NCBI GenBank assembly: GCA_964529795.1
Contig: CAZGXM010000030.1
Location: 1 to 30,290 of the forward strand
Direction: 5' to 3'
From: CAZGXM01 sp964529795
GTDB lineage: Bacteria > Bacillota > JADQBR01
Length of the DNA stretch: 30,290 bases
Shown: piece by piece, positions 23,209 to 29,618 of the stretch
Layout of the letters: each line of letters opens with the position of its first letter
Numbering within the stretch: the stretch's first letter is position 1
Program-made: the position numbers and the translations under genes
Notes under the pieces: model-generated
The model's input: the letters and a program-made list of their open reading frames with translations, nothing else
What the model was told of the DNA's origin: nothing
Database searches by the model: none

Positions 23209-23550
23209 TTGCCCGAATACAAAGTTCGGTATGAAAACAAAGATGAGGTCCGGCAAATGATGGCGCAACTGCTTGCCCAACTGCCGGAACAAGGAAGCCT
23301 GCAAATCCAGGTGAAAGAAGATGTTGGCCAAACCGGCAGTTCTCTTGACAGCCCGTGGGAAGAAATGGGTTCCCAGACCGGGGTTTTAATCGGACGTTTT
23401 ATCGGCGCCACCTCGGATATTGTCGCACTGGGCCTGCAAAGTCTCTTTTTAGGGGCCAGCTCGAGCCTGGATGCCGGTATTGGCTGCGTTAATACCGGGG
23501 ACTCGAATCAAGAGCACGGCGTGCCCCGGGCGCAACCACTTGAGCCATAG
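23209..23550 (+). CDS. small protein of unknown function
   Basis: The 113-residue product starts at TTG 23209, with GGAGGTG eight bases upstream. The N-terminal part, 'EVRQMMAQLLAQLPEQGSLQ', is helical and polar. A Ser/Gly/Trp segment follows, then a hydrophobic stretch, 'VLIGRFIGATSDIVALGLQS' (about residues 62-81), that could touch the membrane. The last 20 codons overlap the convergent selenoprotein-like gene. I do not recognise the family. It may form a transcription unit with the second tiny plus-strand gene at 23851. Confidence 0.5.
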   Translation: MPEYKVRYENKDEVRQMMAQLLAQLPEQGSLQIQVKEDVGQTGSSLDSPWEEMGSQTGVLIGRFIGATSDIVALGLQSLFLGASSSLDAGIGCVNTGDSNQEHGVPRAQPLEP

Positions 23551-23806
23551 CAGCTTGAGCAAATTCCTTACCCCTGGGATGCTTTCCATGATAGCGGATA
23601 GTAAATATATCTTTGTCTCCTTTCTGAAAATCTACCCGGGTAACTCCGGACAGCCCTTCCAGGGCCTGTTTGACCCGGTTTACTCAAACGGAGTAACAGA
23701 TTAACCCGGTAACCTGAAGCTGCATTTGCCGCGTATTTCCCCTGACCGCTTCGTCACGCAGCACTTTCGCCTCCGGGTTGACAAACAAGTTTTTCAAAGA
23801 AGGCAT
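23489..23806 (-). CDS. heavy-metal-associated-domain protein with in-frame UGA, candidate selenoprotein
   Basis: With UGA at 23686-23684 read as selenocysteine (U), this is a 105-residue protein. It starts MPSLKNLFVNPEAKV with an excellent AAAGGAG site seven bases upstream. Residues about 29-75 look like a small HMA (ferredoxin-like metal chaperone) domain: 'LQVTGLICYSVU' followed by 'VNRVKQALEGLSGVTRVDF'. In this family the glycine-rich loop carries metal- or redox-active cysteines; here Cys37 and Sec41 form a CxxxU pair. The frame stays open and protein-like on both sides of the UGA, with no other defect. A SECIS-like hairpin begins just after it. The C-terminal tail (about 76-105) is basic and helical. 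The alternative is a Cys/Trp codon mutated to a stop. I recall HMA '(seleno)proteins' being named in annotation pipelines but cannot check. Confidence 0.7.
23636..23678 (-). promoter_or_regulatory. bacterial SECIS-like hairpin downstream of the UGA codon
   Basis: On the minus strand CCGGGT/ACCCGG closes the structure (23678-23673/23641-23636). The apical stem is GCCCT/AGGGC (23665-23661/23657-23653) with loop GGA. The loop starts 24 bases after the UGA, within the usual 16-37 window. The apical stem has 5 bp and the loop opens with G, as expected for SelB recognition. Confidence 0.6.
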
Positions 23807-23850
23807 TTGCACTCTCCTTTCCAAATATCAGTCCACAGGGAGGTAGTTTT

Positions 23851-24063
23851 TTGAAGGACAAGATGCACTTTAAACCCGGCATCAGAACGAAAACCATACA
23901 CCAGACGGGCATCACTTTCGGCAGCCTTTTGGGACTGAATATCGGCTATGTCATGGATTTGCTGGTAGATACCCTGGACCTGACCATAGTTAGGCCCACT
24001 GTTGCCATTCGCGACATGCTGCAGGACCAGGCAGACAGTCTGCAAAAAAAATCCGGGAAATGA
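23851..24063 (+). CDS. tiny protein of unknown function
   Basis: The 70-residue product starts at TTG 23851 (AGGGAGGTAG upstream; the next ATG is at codon 5). The N terminus is basic, followed by a moderately hydrophobic stretch, 'TFGSLLGLNIGYVMDLLVDT', that may form one membrane-associated helix, then an amphipathic helix, 'VRPTVAIRDMLQDQADSLQK'. It is divergent from the selenoprotein-like gene (44 bases between starts) and ends 4 bases before the convergent phosphoribosyltransferase gene. No family recognised. Confidence 0.5.
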   Translation: MKDKMHFKPGIRTKTIHQTGITFGSLLGLNIGYVMDLLVDTLDLTIVRPTVAIRDMLQDQADSLQKKSGK

Positions 24064-24067
24064 TTTC

Positions 24068-24709
24068 TTATCCCCCTGCCAAGCTTTTCAAGACCGCAAC
24101 CACCTCTTTATCGGTGGTCTGGTCAAACCTGTGATAAAACTGTCCTACGGCATAAAACGGCTCGGGTACTGCCGGGCAGACTACTTCGTCAACTTCTCCG
24201 TCGAGCAATGCCACTGCCTCAGCGGCGGCCACCGGTACTGCCAGGACCAACCTTTCCGGCCCGCTGTTTTTAATTGACTGCACCGCTGCCAGAACGGTGA
24301 GTCCCGTGGCCATGCCATCGTCCACCACAATAACATACCTGCCGTTAAATTCTTTATTTACCACGTGGGTGCGGTACGCCTTTTCCCGACGCTTTATTTC
24401 TTTTATCTCAGCCTCTACGCGGGGCTTTAAATCTTGTTCCGTCAGCCGGTGACGCTGCAGCAACTCACGGTTATAAATGACCGTACCATCAGCGGTTACC
24501 GCTGCTGCCGCCAGCTCCGGGTTGTACGGTGCTCCAACCTTGCGGGGTGTTATTAAATCCACCTCCCCATTTAACCGCCGTACCACCGGCGCAGCCACCA
24601 CCACCCCGCCCCGGGGGATGGCTGCAATCAGGGGATGTTTATCCCGGTAATCAGCAAGTGCGTCAGCCAGTTTTTCTCCCGCTTCTTTCCTGTCCCTGTA
24701 AAGGGTCAT
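24068..24709 (-). CDS. phosphoribosyltransferase-domain protein (COG1926-like)
   Basis: The 213-residue protein has the type I phosphoribosyltransferase signature 'YVIVVDDGMATGLTVLAAVQ', which binds the PRPP ribose-phosphate, and 'IAAIPRGGVVVAAPV' near the N terminus for the pyrophosphate loop. 'LITPRKVGAPYNPELAAAAV' belongs to a subgroup often annotated as 'predicted phosphoribosyltransferase' with no proven substrate. A coiled stretch (about 95-115, 'VEAEIKEIKRREKAYR') forms part of the hood region. The ATG has GGTGGTGGGAG upstream. It is a monocistronic unit, convergent with the tiny gene to its left. Confidence 0.78.
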   Translation of the reverse strand: MTLYRDRKEAGEKLADALADYRDKHPLIAAIPRGGVVVAAPVVRRLNGEVDLITPRKVGAPYNPELAAAAVTADGTVIYNRELLQRHRLTEQDLKPRVEAEIKEIKRREKAYRTHVVNKEFNGRYVIVVDDGMATGLTVLAAVQSIKNSGPERLVLAVPVAAAEAVALLDGEVDEVVCPAVPEPFYAVGQFYHRFDQTTDKEVVAVLKSLAGG

Positions 24710-24775
24710 CTCCCACCACCTCTCTACTACCTTTTCTATATTCTACCCAACAGCAGCAACCATACTCCCCTGAAA

Positions 24776-24807
24776 AAACAAACTTCCGCACTCTGACCAA
24801 CGGAAAG
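24776..24807 (-). terminator. intrinsic terminator left over from the MBL-fold gene
   Basis: On the minus strand CTTTCCG...CGGAAG is followed by TTTGTTTTTT. It lies directly after the truncated MBL reading frame. Confidence 0.6.
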
Positions 24808-24819
24808 TCATTATTCATT

Positions 24820-24957
24820 TCAGCTCAATCTGCATGGAAGATACCTTGGTCCGTCGATCAACGCTCGTTTCTCCCCTTCAATCAACAATGAATTGCAAAA
24901 AGGGAAATTGTCCATTCCCCCACCGATCACCAAATACAAGTTGTCAGCTGTCTTGAT
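24820..24957 (-). pseudogene. N-terminal remnant of a metallo-beta-lactamase-fold hydrolase
   Basis: The minus strand has GAAGGAG followed by about 45 codons reading 'KTADNLYLVIGGGMDNFPFC' and 'NSLLIEGEKRALIDGPRY', then a stop. The pattern 'NFPFCNSLLIEGE...ALIDG' is the first beta-hairpin of MBL-fold proteins (usually '...ALIDTG'). The HxHxDH metal-binding core is entirely missing, and where the start codon should be the sequence has ATC rather than ATG. A terminator follows 20 bases on. The gene therefore seems to have lost its whole middle and end. The rest of 24710-25100 is AT-rich and non-coding. Confidence 0.65.
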
Positions 24958-25044
24958 GTTAACTCCTTCTTTTGAACAGTACTTATCAGTAGTTTATAGT
25001 TAAATACTGCTAATTTAAATTCCTTCAATGTGAAAATCTTCTCA

Positions 25045-25085
25045 CAAAAACGAAAGGAGCTATCCCGCTGCTTTTGGAAAGCCCC
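25045..25085 (-). terminator. intrinsic terminator of the chemotaxis receptor gene
   Basis: On the minus strand GGGGCT / AGCTCC (one G-U pair, 18-base loop) is followed by TTTCGTTTTTG. Confidence 0.55.
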
Positions 25086-25100
25086 TGGTATTTTATCGCC

Positions 25101-26984
25101 TTATTCGTTTGCTTTAAAGAAAAATTTGCAATTCATACACCGGTGACGTTTGGATTCGAAATTTCCCTGCTGCGTCCCACCGCACCAGGTGTTGGGTATC
25201 AGCCAGCATTGCTTTTCCTCCGCTTCAAATGCCGGGCATTTCTGCCGGATATCTTCCGGGCAGTCCATCACTTCCCAACAATTAACAGTTATGTCTCTGG
25301 TTTTAAAATGATAAATCTTCTCCTGAAGTTGCTCGACAACCTTGCTCAACTCATTGATTAAGTTTCTTATTTCTTCCATGGAACCGGTTTGTTCCATAAT
25401 GGTGGCGCTGATCTGACGACTACTTTGGAAACTGTGCTTGGTCAGTTCGTTAAGCTCGGTCACCGAACCCATAACCTGCTGCCCGCCGGCAGATACCTGC
25501 TCAACCGAAGCGGCAATCTCCTGAATTTGCGTGGCAACCGCATCAACCAGCCTTTCTATTTTATTAAAAGCTCCCCCCGCGGACATTACCACGTTACTGC
25601 CCTCTTCCACTTCGCGGGTACCCTCTTCCATGGCTTCCACAGCCCTGCCGGTTTCAGTTTGAATCTCCTTGATCAGGTCGGCAATTTCTTCCGTTGCTTC
25701 CGCGGACTGTTCCGCCAGTTTTCTCACTTCGTCGGCCACCACGGCAAAACCTTTACCCTGTTCACCGGCACGGGCGGCCTCTATTGCAGCATTTAACGCC
25801 AGCAAATTGGTCTGTTCCGCAATGCTGCCGATAGTATTGATAATGTTACCAATTTGATTGGAACGTTCACCCAGCCGGTTGACCATCTGGGAGGTGTCAA
25901 ACACGGCTTTCTTGATGCTTTCCATCTGGGTAATGGTTTTTTCTATTGCCTGCTTGCCCTCAGCAGCAGCATCGGCCATCTCCTGAGAAGCACCCGACAT
26001 TTCCTGGGTATTGGAAGCAACCTGCTCCATCCCTGCAGACATTTCCGTAATGGTAGAGGCTGTCTCGTCCATGCTGGCAGCCAACTGTTCCGAGCCGCTG
26101 GCCAGCTGTTTGATGGCACCGGCAATTGTCTCCGAAGTGTCAGCAGCCTGTTGGATATTGGTATTAATCTGCTGCACAGAACGATTGACACTGAGAGTTC
26201 CTGCACTGACATCGTTCACCAGTCCCGCTAAATCTTCGGTCATTTTATTGAAAGTGTCAACTGCCCTGGCTATTTCCCCTGTGCATTTAACTCTGATTTT
26301 ATGCGTTAAATCGCCCTTGCCCACTGTTTCGATGCCTCGTGCCAACTGCAGTACCGGGGTCACTATCATCCCGCCCAGCAACCATGCCAAAAGGACTCCG
26401 ACTATGAAGGCAAGTACAATAATAATAACGATGATGTTCAACGCGGCATAGCTTTTCTCTTCACTCCGGCCAATGTAGGTACTCATCTTCTCTTTTTTAA
26501 GTGTCAAATACTTTTGCGCCGCCGTGAGCATTTTTTCTTTCGCCGGTAAGACCTTGGAGTTGATTACCCCAATGGCATCATCCAAGTTGCCCAAACTCTT
26601 TAAATCCATTATTTTCCCGGCCGCCGCGGAAAAAATCTCCATATTTTGCCGTATCTCTGTAATGGTTTGCCTGGCCTGTTCATCATCGGCCTGAGCCAGG
26701 GTCTTTTCCAGCAACCGCCTGTTTTTTTCCTCTTCCTTTTGGTAAATATCCAGTAAATCCAGGTCCCCGGTCAGCAAGTATGCCTCAACGGCCTCAGCCT
26801 GTCTTTCGATACCCAACTCAAATTCAAAAGTTGTTAACAGTGCGGGGTAATGGGTATTGGCCAGTTCCGCCATTGTACCGCCCATTTGCCAGATATAGAA
26901 AAAACCTATACCGGCAGCAATACCGGCAATGACAAAAACCGCCAGTAAGCCCCCGGTAATTTTTACTCTTAAGCCCACCTGCAT
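25101..26984 (-). CDS. methyl-accepting chemotaxis protein with C-terminal cysteine-rich domain
   Basis: This 627-residue receptor has TM1 (about 8-30), an extracytoplasmic four-helix-bundle sensor (about 35-185, rich in Glu/Lys helices), TM2 (about 185-210), HAMP (about 210-265) and a long coiled-coil signalling domain. That domain has the invariant hairpin tip 'EQTNLLALNAAIEAARAGEQ' and 'GKGFAVVADEVRKLAEQS', which binds CheA/CheW. Unusually, after residue about 565 it ends in a compact Cys-rich module of about 55 residues: 'CWEVMDCPEDIRQKCPAF', 'KQCWLIPNTWCGG', 'HRCMNCKFFF'. It has eight cysteines, suggesting a metal or iron-sulfur site and intracellular redox or metal sensing. The start ATG 26984 lies tight against AAGGGGGG; GTG two codons later is an alternative. 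Confidence 0.9.
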   Translation of the reverse strand: MQVGLRVKITGGLLAVFVIAGIAAGIGFFYIWQMGGTMAELANTHYPALLTTFEFELGIERQAEAVEAYLLTGDLDLLDIYQKEEEKNRRLLEKTLAQADDEQARQTITEIRQNMEIFSAAAGKIMDLKSLGNLDDAIGVINSKVLPAKEKMLTAAQKYLTLKKEKMSTYIGRSEEKSYAALNIIVIIIVLAFIVGVLLAWLLGGMIVTPVLQLARGIETVGKGDLTHKIRVKCTGEIARAVDTFNKMTEDLAGLVNDVSAGTLSVNRSVQQINTNIQQAADTSETIAGAIKQLASGSEQLAASMDETASTITEMSAGMEQVASNTQEMSGASQEMADAAAEGKQAIEKTITQMESIKKAVFDTSQMVNRLGERSNQIGNIINTIGSIAEQTNLLALNAAIEAARAGEQGKGFAVVADEVRKLAEQSAEATEEIADLIKEIQTETGRAVEAMEEGTREVEEGSNVVMSAGGAFNKIERLVDAVATQIQEIAASVEQVSAGGQQVMGSVTELNELTKHSFQSSRQISATIMEQTGSMEEIRNLINELSKVVEQLQEKIYHFKTRDITVNCWEVMDCPEDIRQKCPAFEAEEKQCWLIPNTWCGGTQQGNFESKRHRCMNCKFFFKANE

Positions 26985-27094
26985 CCCCCCTTCGTTAATA
27001 CTTAATCACAACGCCATACCAAACAGGCTGTCAAAATGATTTTTAATTTTACCCCGGTTTCATCCCCTTATACCCCTCTCTTTGTGGTTTTCAT

Positions 27095-27136
27095 AAAAAA
27101 AGGACTCTTGTCAGCTATTTTTTTCGACAAAAGTCC
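27095..27136 (-). terminator. strong intrinsic terminator
   Basis: On the minus strand GGACTTTTGTC / GACAAGAGTCC (11 bp, one G-U pair) is followed by seven T. It lies about 240 bases beyond the QueG-like gene, after two mini-ORFs. Confidence 0.75.
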
Positions 27137-27176
27137 CGTAATACCTGCCATATTTTTCTTTTTCTTTTGTTGCCAT
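27111..27176 (-). CDS. possible mini-ORF, 21 residues
   Basis: It reads MATKEKEKYGRYYGTFVEKN S with AGGA seven bases upstream of the ATG. It is highly polar and ends inside the stem of the terminator. Most likely it is a by-product of a decayed region, not a functional gene. Confidence 0.15.
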   Translation of the reverse strand: MATKEKEKYGRYYGTFVEKNS

Positions 27177-27189
27177 AACTTTATCCTAT

Positions 27190-27258
27190 TTACAATGTCA
27201 CCAAATTTACTGCCAAGGCAAGGTCCAGTTCATTCATTTTTTCGACATAGTTACTCAC
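27190..27258 (-). pseudogene. mini-ORF resembling the N terminus of the neighbouring QueG-like protein
   Basis: A 22-residue frame starting at GTG 27258 (GGGAG upstream) begins MSNYVEKMNELDLA. The QueG-like protein encoded just upstream on the same strand begins MDKYIEKMNELIAS. The DNA is also similar across this stretch (AAAATGAATGAA shared). Together with the strong terminator beyond, this suggests a tandem paralogue that lost its body by deletion. The match is short, so chance cannot be excluded. Otherwise 26985-27380 is AT-rich without genes. Confidence 0.3.
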
Positions 27259-27380
27259 GACAGCACTCCCAATCTAATTTTTTATACCTATTCTATGGTG
27301 ATAAATTTATACTTTCCGTCAAGAAAATTTATTTTACCTGAACTTATGTTTAATATATTCACGGAAAAAGAAAATATTTA

Positions 27381-28175
27381 TTAGAATATTGGGTCGCCCT
27401 GTATCGGAATACTATTTTCGCACGGCACATTGGTTTGACACTTCCCGCAGCCGTAACGGGGAGCAAACATCAGCGCAATCTTCTCATGGACATGCTGCCT
27501 GCATGTGCGTTTGTCCTTGCCCTGTTCAGTAATTGCCCCCGAAGGGCAGCGGGATATGCAGGCGCCGCACTTGCCTCCCCTAAACCAGGTACAATTCTCA
27601 TAAATATCCTGGCATTTCCGTACTGTCGGCCGAAGCTCTAAATCCGTAACCACGCTGCCAAAACGTCCTGCGCTACCCTTTGCGGTGATAAAAGAGCGGT
27701 GCAGGCCAAAAGTACCCAGCCCGGCAATGTAGGCCACATGCCTTTCCGACCAGTTGGACTTCACTTCATACTTGGTAAATTTTTCGTCCAGCACAGGAGC
27801 CACCGCCCTGCCGCCGCCCTTCACCAGCAGCCCAGCCAGGAAGACACGCAGGGCATCATTAAATTCTTCACCCTCAATACGCCCGTAAAGCCATTCTTCC
27901 GCTGGCAGCCCGGGAGTACGGTTGGCCTCGCGTATCTCTTTACTGAAAGGTAAAAAATACGAGACAACCGATTTGGCCCCCGGCACAAAATCCTCCGGCA
28001 ACAGGTGTTCCGGTCCCACCACATCCGGTTCCTTAAGTTTTATAAACAAAGGGTCATCTGCCGCAGCCACGGCCACCAGTAGCTGTTCGTAAATTTTAAT
28101 ACCGCCGAACCTGGGCAACATATTCTTTTCGCTACTTGCAATCAATTCATTCATTTTCTCAATATATTTATCCAT
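27381..28175 (-). CDS. QueG-like iron-sulfur protein with 4Fe-4S double-cluster region
   Basis: The 264-residue protein has a QueG/COG1600-like body with 'AGLGTFGLHRSFITAKGSAG' and 'RFGSVVTDLEL', the segment that in epoxyqueuosine reductase leads into the cofactor pocket. A ferredoxin-type region follows: 'CTWFRGGKCGACISRCPSGA' and, further on, 'YGCGKCQTNVPCENSIP', giving cysteines for two [4Fe-4S] clusters. It lacks the C-terminal HEAT-repeat part of true QueG, and many such short anaerobe proteins have unknown substrates, so tRNA modification should not be assumed. The start ATG 28175 has GGAGGTGG upstream; the frame is open 37 codons further without a start signal. Confidence 0.72.
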   Translation of the reverse strand: MDKYIEKMNELIASSEKNMLPRFGGIKIYEQLLVAVAAADDPLFIKLKEPDVVGPEHLLPEDFVPGAKSVVSYFLPFSKEIREANRTPGLPAEEWLYGRIEGEEFNDALRVFLAGLLVKGGGRAVAPVLDEKFTKYEVKSNWSERHVAYIAGLGTFGLHRSFITAKGSAGRFGSVVTDLELRPTVRKCQDIYENCTWFRGGKCGACISRCPSGAITEQGKDKRTCRQHVHEKIALMFAPRYGCGKCQTNVPCENSIPIQGDPIF

Positions 28176-28336
28176 AAAACCACCTCCAAAAAAATGTTTA
28201 AGGCATATTAGCCCAGTCTGGCATTTGGTGCTCTTACAAAAACATTGGGAGACAGATGTTGTGGAAATACTTCGTTGTGCAAGCACTGTCTTCCTGGTGT
28301 GTTAAGATAAATTTTTTAAAAGCTTCGTTTCTTACG

Positions 28337-28367
28337 CAAAAAATAAGGACAGGTTTTATTCCTGTCC
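28337..28367 (-). terminator. intrinsic terminator after the membrane sensor remnant
   Basis: On the minus strand GGACAGG-AATAAAA-CCTGTCC (7 bp perfect) is followed by TTATTTTTT. It lies between the sensor gene (ends 28494) and the QueG-like gene. The rest of 28176-28493 shows no gene. Confidence 0.7.
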
Positions 28368-28493
28368 CTACTACGCGCTTTGTTTGCGTACATAATCGTA
28401 AAATTCTTGCCAAAACGGAAAGAAAATTTAGCACGGGAAAGCTTTTATGCTTGCTAATTCAGGGATGACAACTTTCACTCCGGCTTGTCCGGG

Positions 28494-29017
28494 TTACGAG
28501 AGTTGGTATTTCTCCCAGTCTACCAGATCCCCGATAAACCAGGCCATGGTGTACATCAACAGCATAATCACCAATTCCAGTAGGAAATGAAGTCCGCCCC
28601 AGTCTTCGAATAAACCCAAATGGAACAACAGCAACAGGCTTGCCACTGTTGATGCAGCCAGGCCACCCCTTTTGCCGGCCCGCAGTGCGGTAACAATAAC
28701 CGGTAGGAGATAAATAACTTCAAAGGGGCTTAAGTGCCCTTCGTAAAAAGGATGAGTAGTGTGACCAGCAAAAACTCACCTGCAACCTCGCCCAAGTCGT
28801 ACCAAGTCTTGTTAGCAGTCTTGCCCTTTTTAAACAACAGCACCCCAAAGGTAAAGGTGTACAGTATGAAGGCGATGACAAACAGGGGGAACAAATCCCG
28901 GTAAAAGTACCGGGGTGCAAAGATCAAGCTGGTAGCGATAACGGTCAAAAAGGCAGTGGCTTGCAGGCCTACTACCATCTTATTCAGTTTGCCGCGCCGG
29001 TAAACGAAAAAATCCAT
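28494..29017 (-). pseudogene. membrane sensor-like protein split by a one-base frameshift in a T-run
   Basis: The first part (ATG 29017, GGAGGTCATA upstream) has three to four hydrophobic segments and reaches 'GEFLLVTLLILF' before ending ...TKGT. In the -1 frame the sequence then continues without a start codon as 'YEGHLSPFEVIYLLPVIVTA' and 'LRAGKRGGLAASTVASLLLF', two more helices, and a stop at 28494. One extra T in the T5 run (28745-28749) would fuse both into a 174-residue, roughly six-helix protein. The join '...LLILFYEGHLSPFEVIYLLP' matches the membrane domain of histidine kinases with SPF...YLLPV motifs. No kinase or output domain follows. It is either a mutation, a sequencing error or, less likely, programmed slippage. 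Confidence 0.65.
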
Positions 29018-29126
29018 TATGACCTCCGCATTTAACAGTAAGCCTGTTTTCTCTTGATTGTAATCTAAATTAAGCCAGTAATCCAGTGTCAATCACCGGA
29101 GGCAGGCGGCTATTGTTATCCCAATT

Positions 29127-29618
29127 TTAAAATTGTGTTAAAAGCCGGTAATAGAGCAAGTAAATCAGACCTGTTCGCTGGTTTCTAATAACAAGATTAT
29201 TTTCTCCCCTAACCACATCATATAAATTAATGATCTGTTCACCTGTTTCCAGTCGGTAGTTGCCGGCCTGAGAAATACTAAGGGGCAAACTGTCAAGATT
29301 ACGTTTTATTCCCCGGATGACTATCCAACCGTCCTGAAAAAGAACTTCCTCTCCCTCGTTGATGGGTGACCCGGCACCATAGGCTTTAAAGCGCGTTTCA
29401 ACGAGAACCAATTTACCGTGCTGCAGACGATAAGTTTCCTGCCACGGTTCCAATTCAGTGGAATGACGCCATTTGAGGGTAAAAAATTCCCCTGCAGGTA
29501 AAAAAGCCAGCAGTAAATTTTCACTTTGTTGAGCTCTTACCGTCACAGCAGGTATCACCGGTAGAAATAAAAGTACCGGCAACATCAAGACCGCAGTCAG
29601 ATAAAATATTTTATTCAC
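29127..29618 (-). CDS. DUF1850 protein, TRAP-TAXI accessory
   Basis: The 163-residue protein has an N-terminal hydrophobic segment (about 5-28, signal or anchor). It then has the DUF1850 pattern 'FFTLKWRHSTELEPWQETYR' and 'LVLVETRFKAYGAGSPIN', matching the family form F-x-HSVEL-x-PW-x-E ... ET-x-F-x-GAG-x-P. DUF1850 proteins are encoded with TAXI-type TRAP transporters, between or fused to the receptor and the membrane subunit, and their role is unknown. Here the ATG overlaps the stop of the TAXI receptor gene by four bases, confirming the operon. The membrane subunit is not downstream in this window. Confidence 0.8.
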   Translation of the reverse strand: MNKIFYLTAVLMLPVLLFLPVIPAVTVRAQQSENLLLAFLPAGEFFTLKWRHSTELEPWQETYRLQHGKLVLVETRFKAYGAGSPINEGEEVLFQDGWIVIRGIKRNLDSLPLSISQAGNYRLETGEQIINLYDVVRGENNLVIRNQRTGLIYLLYYRLLTQF

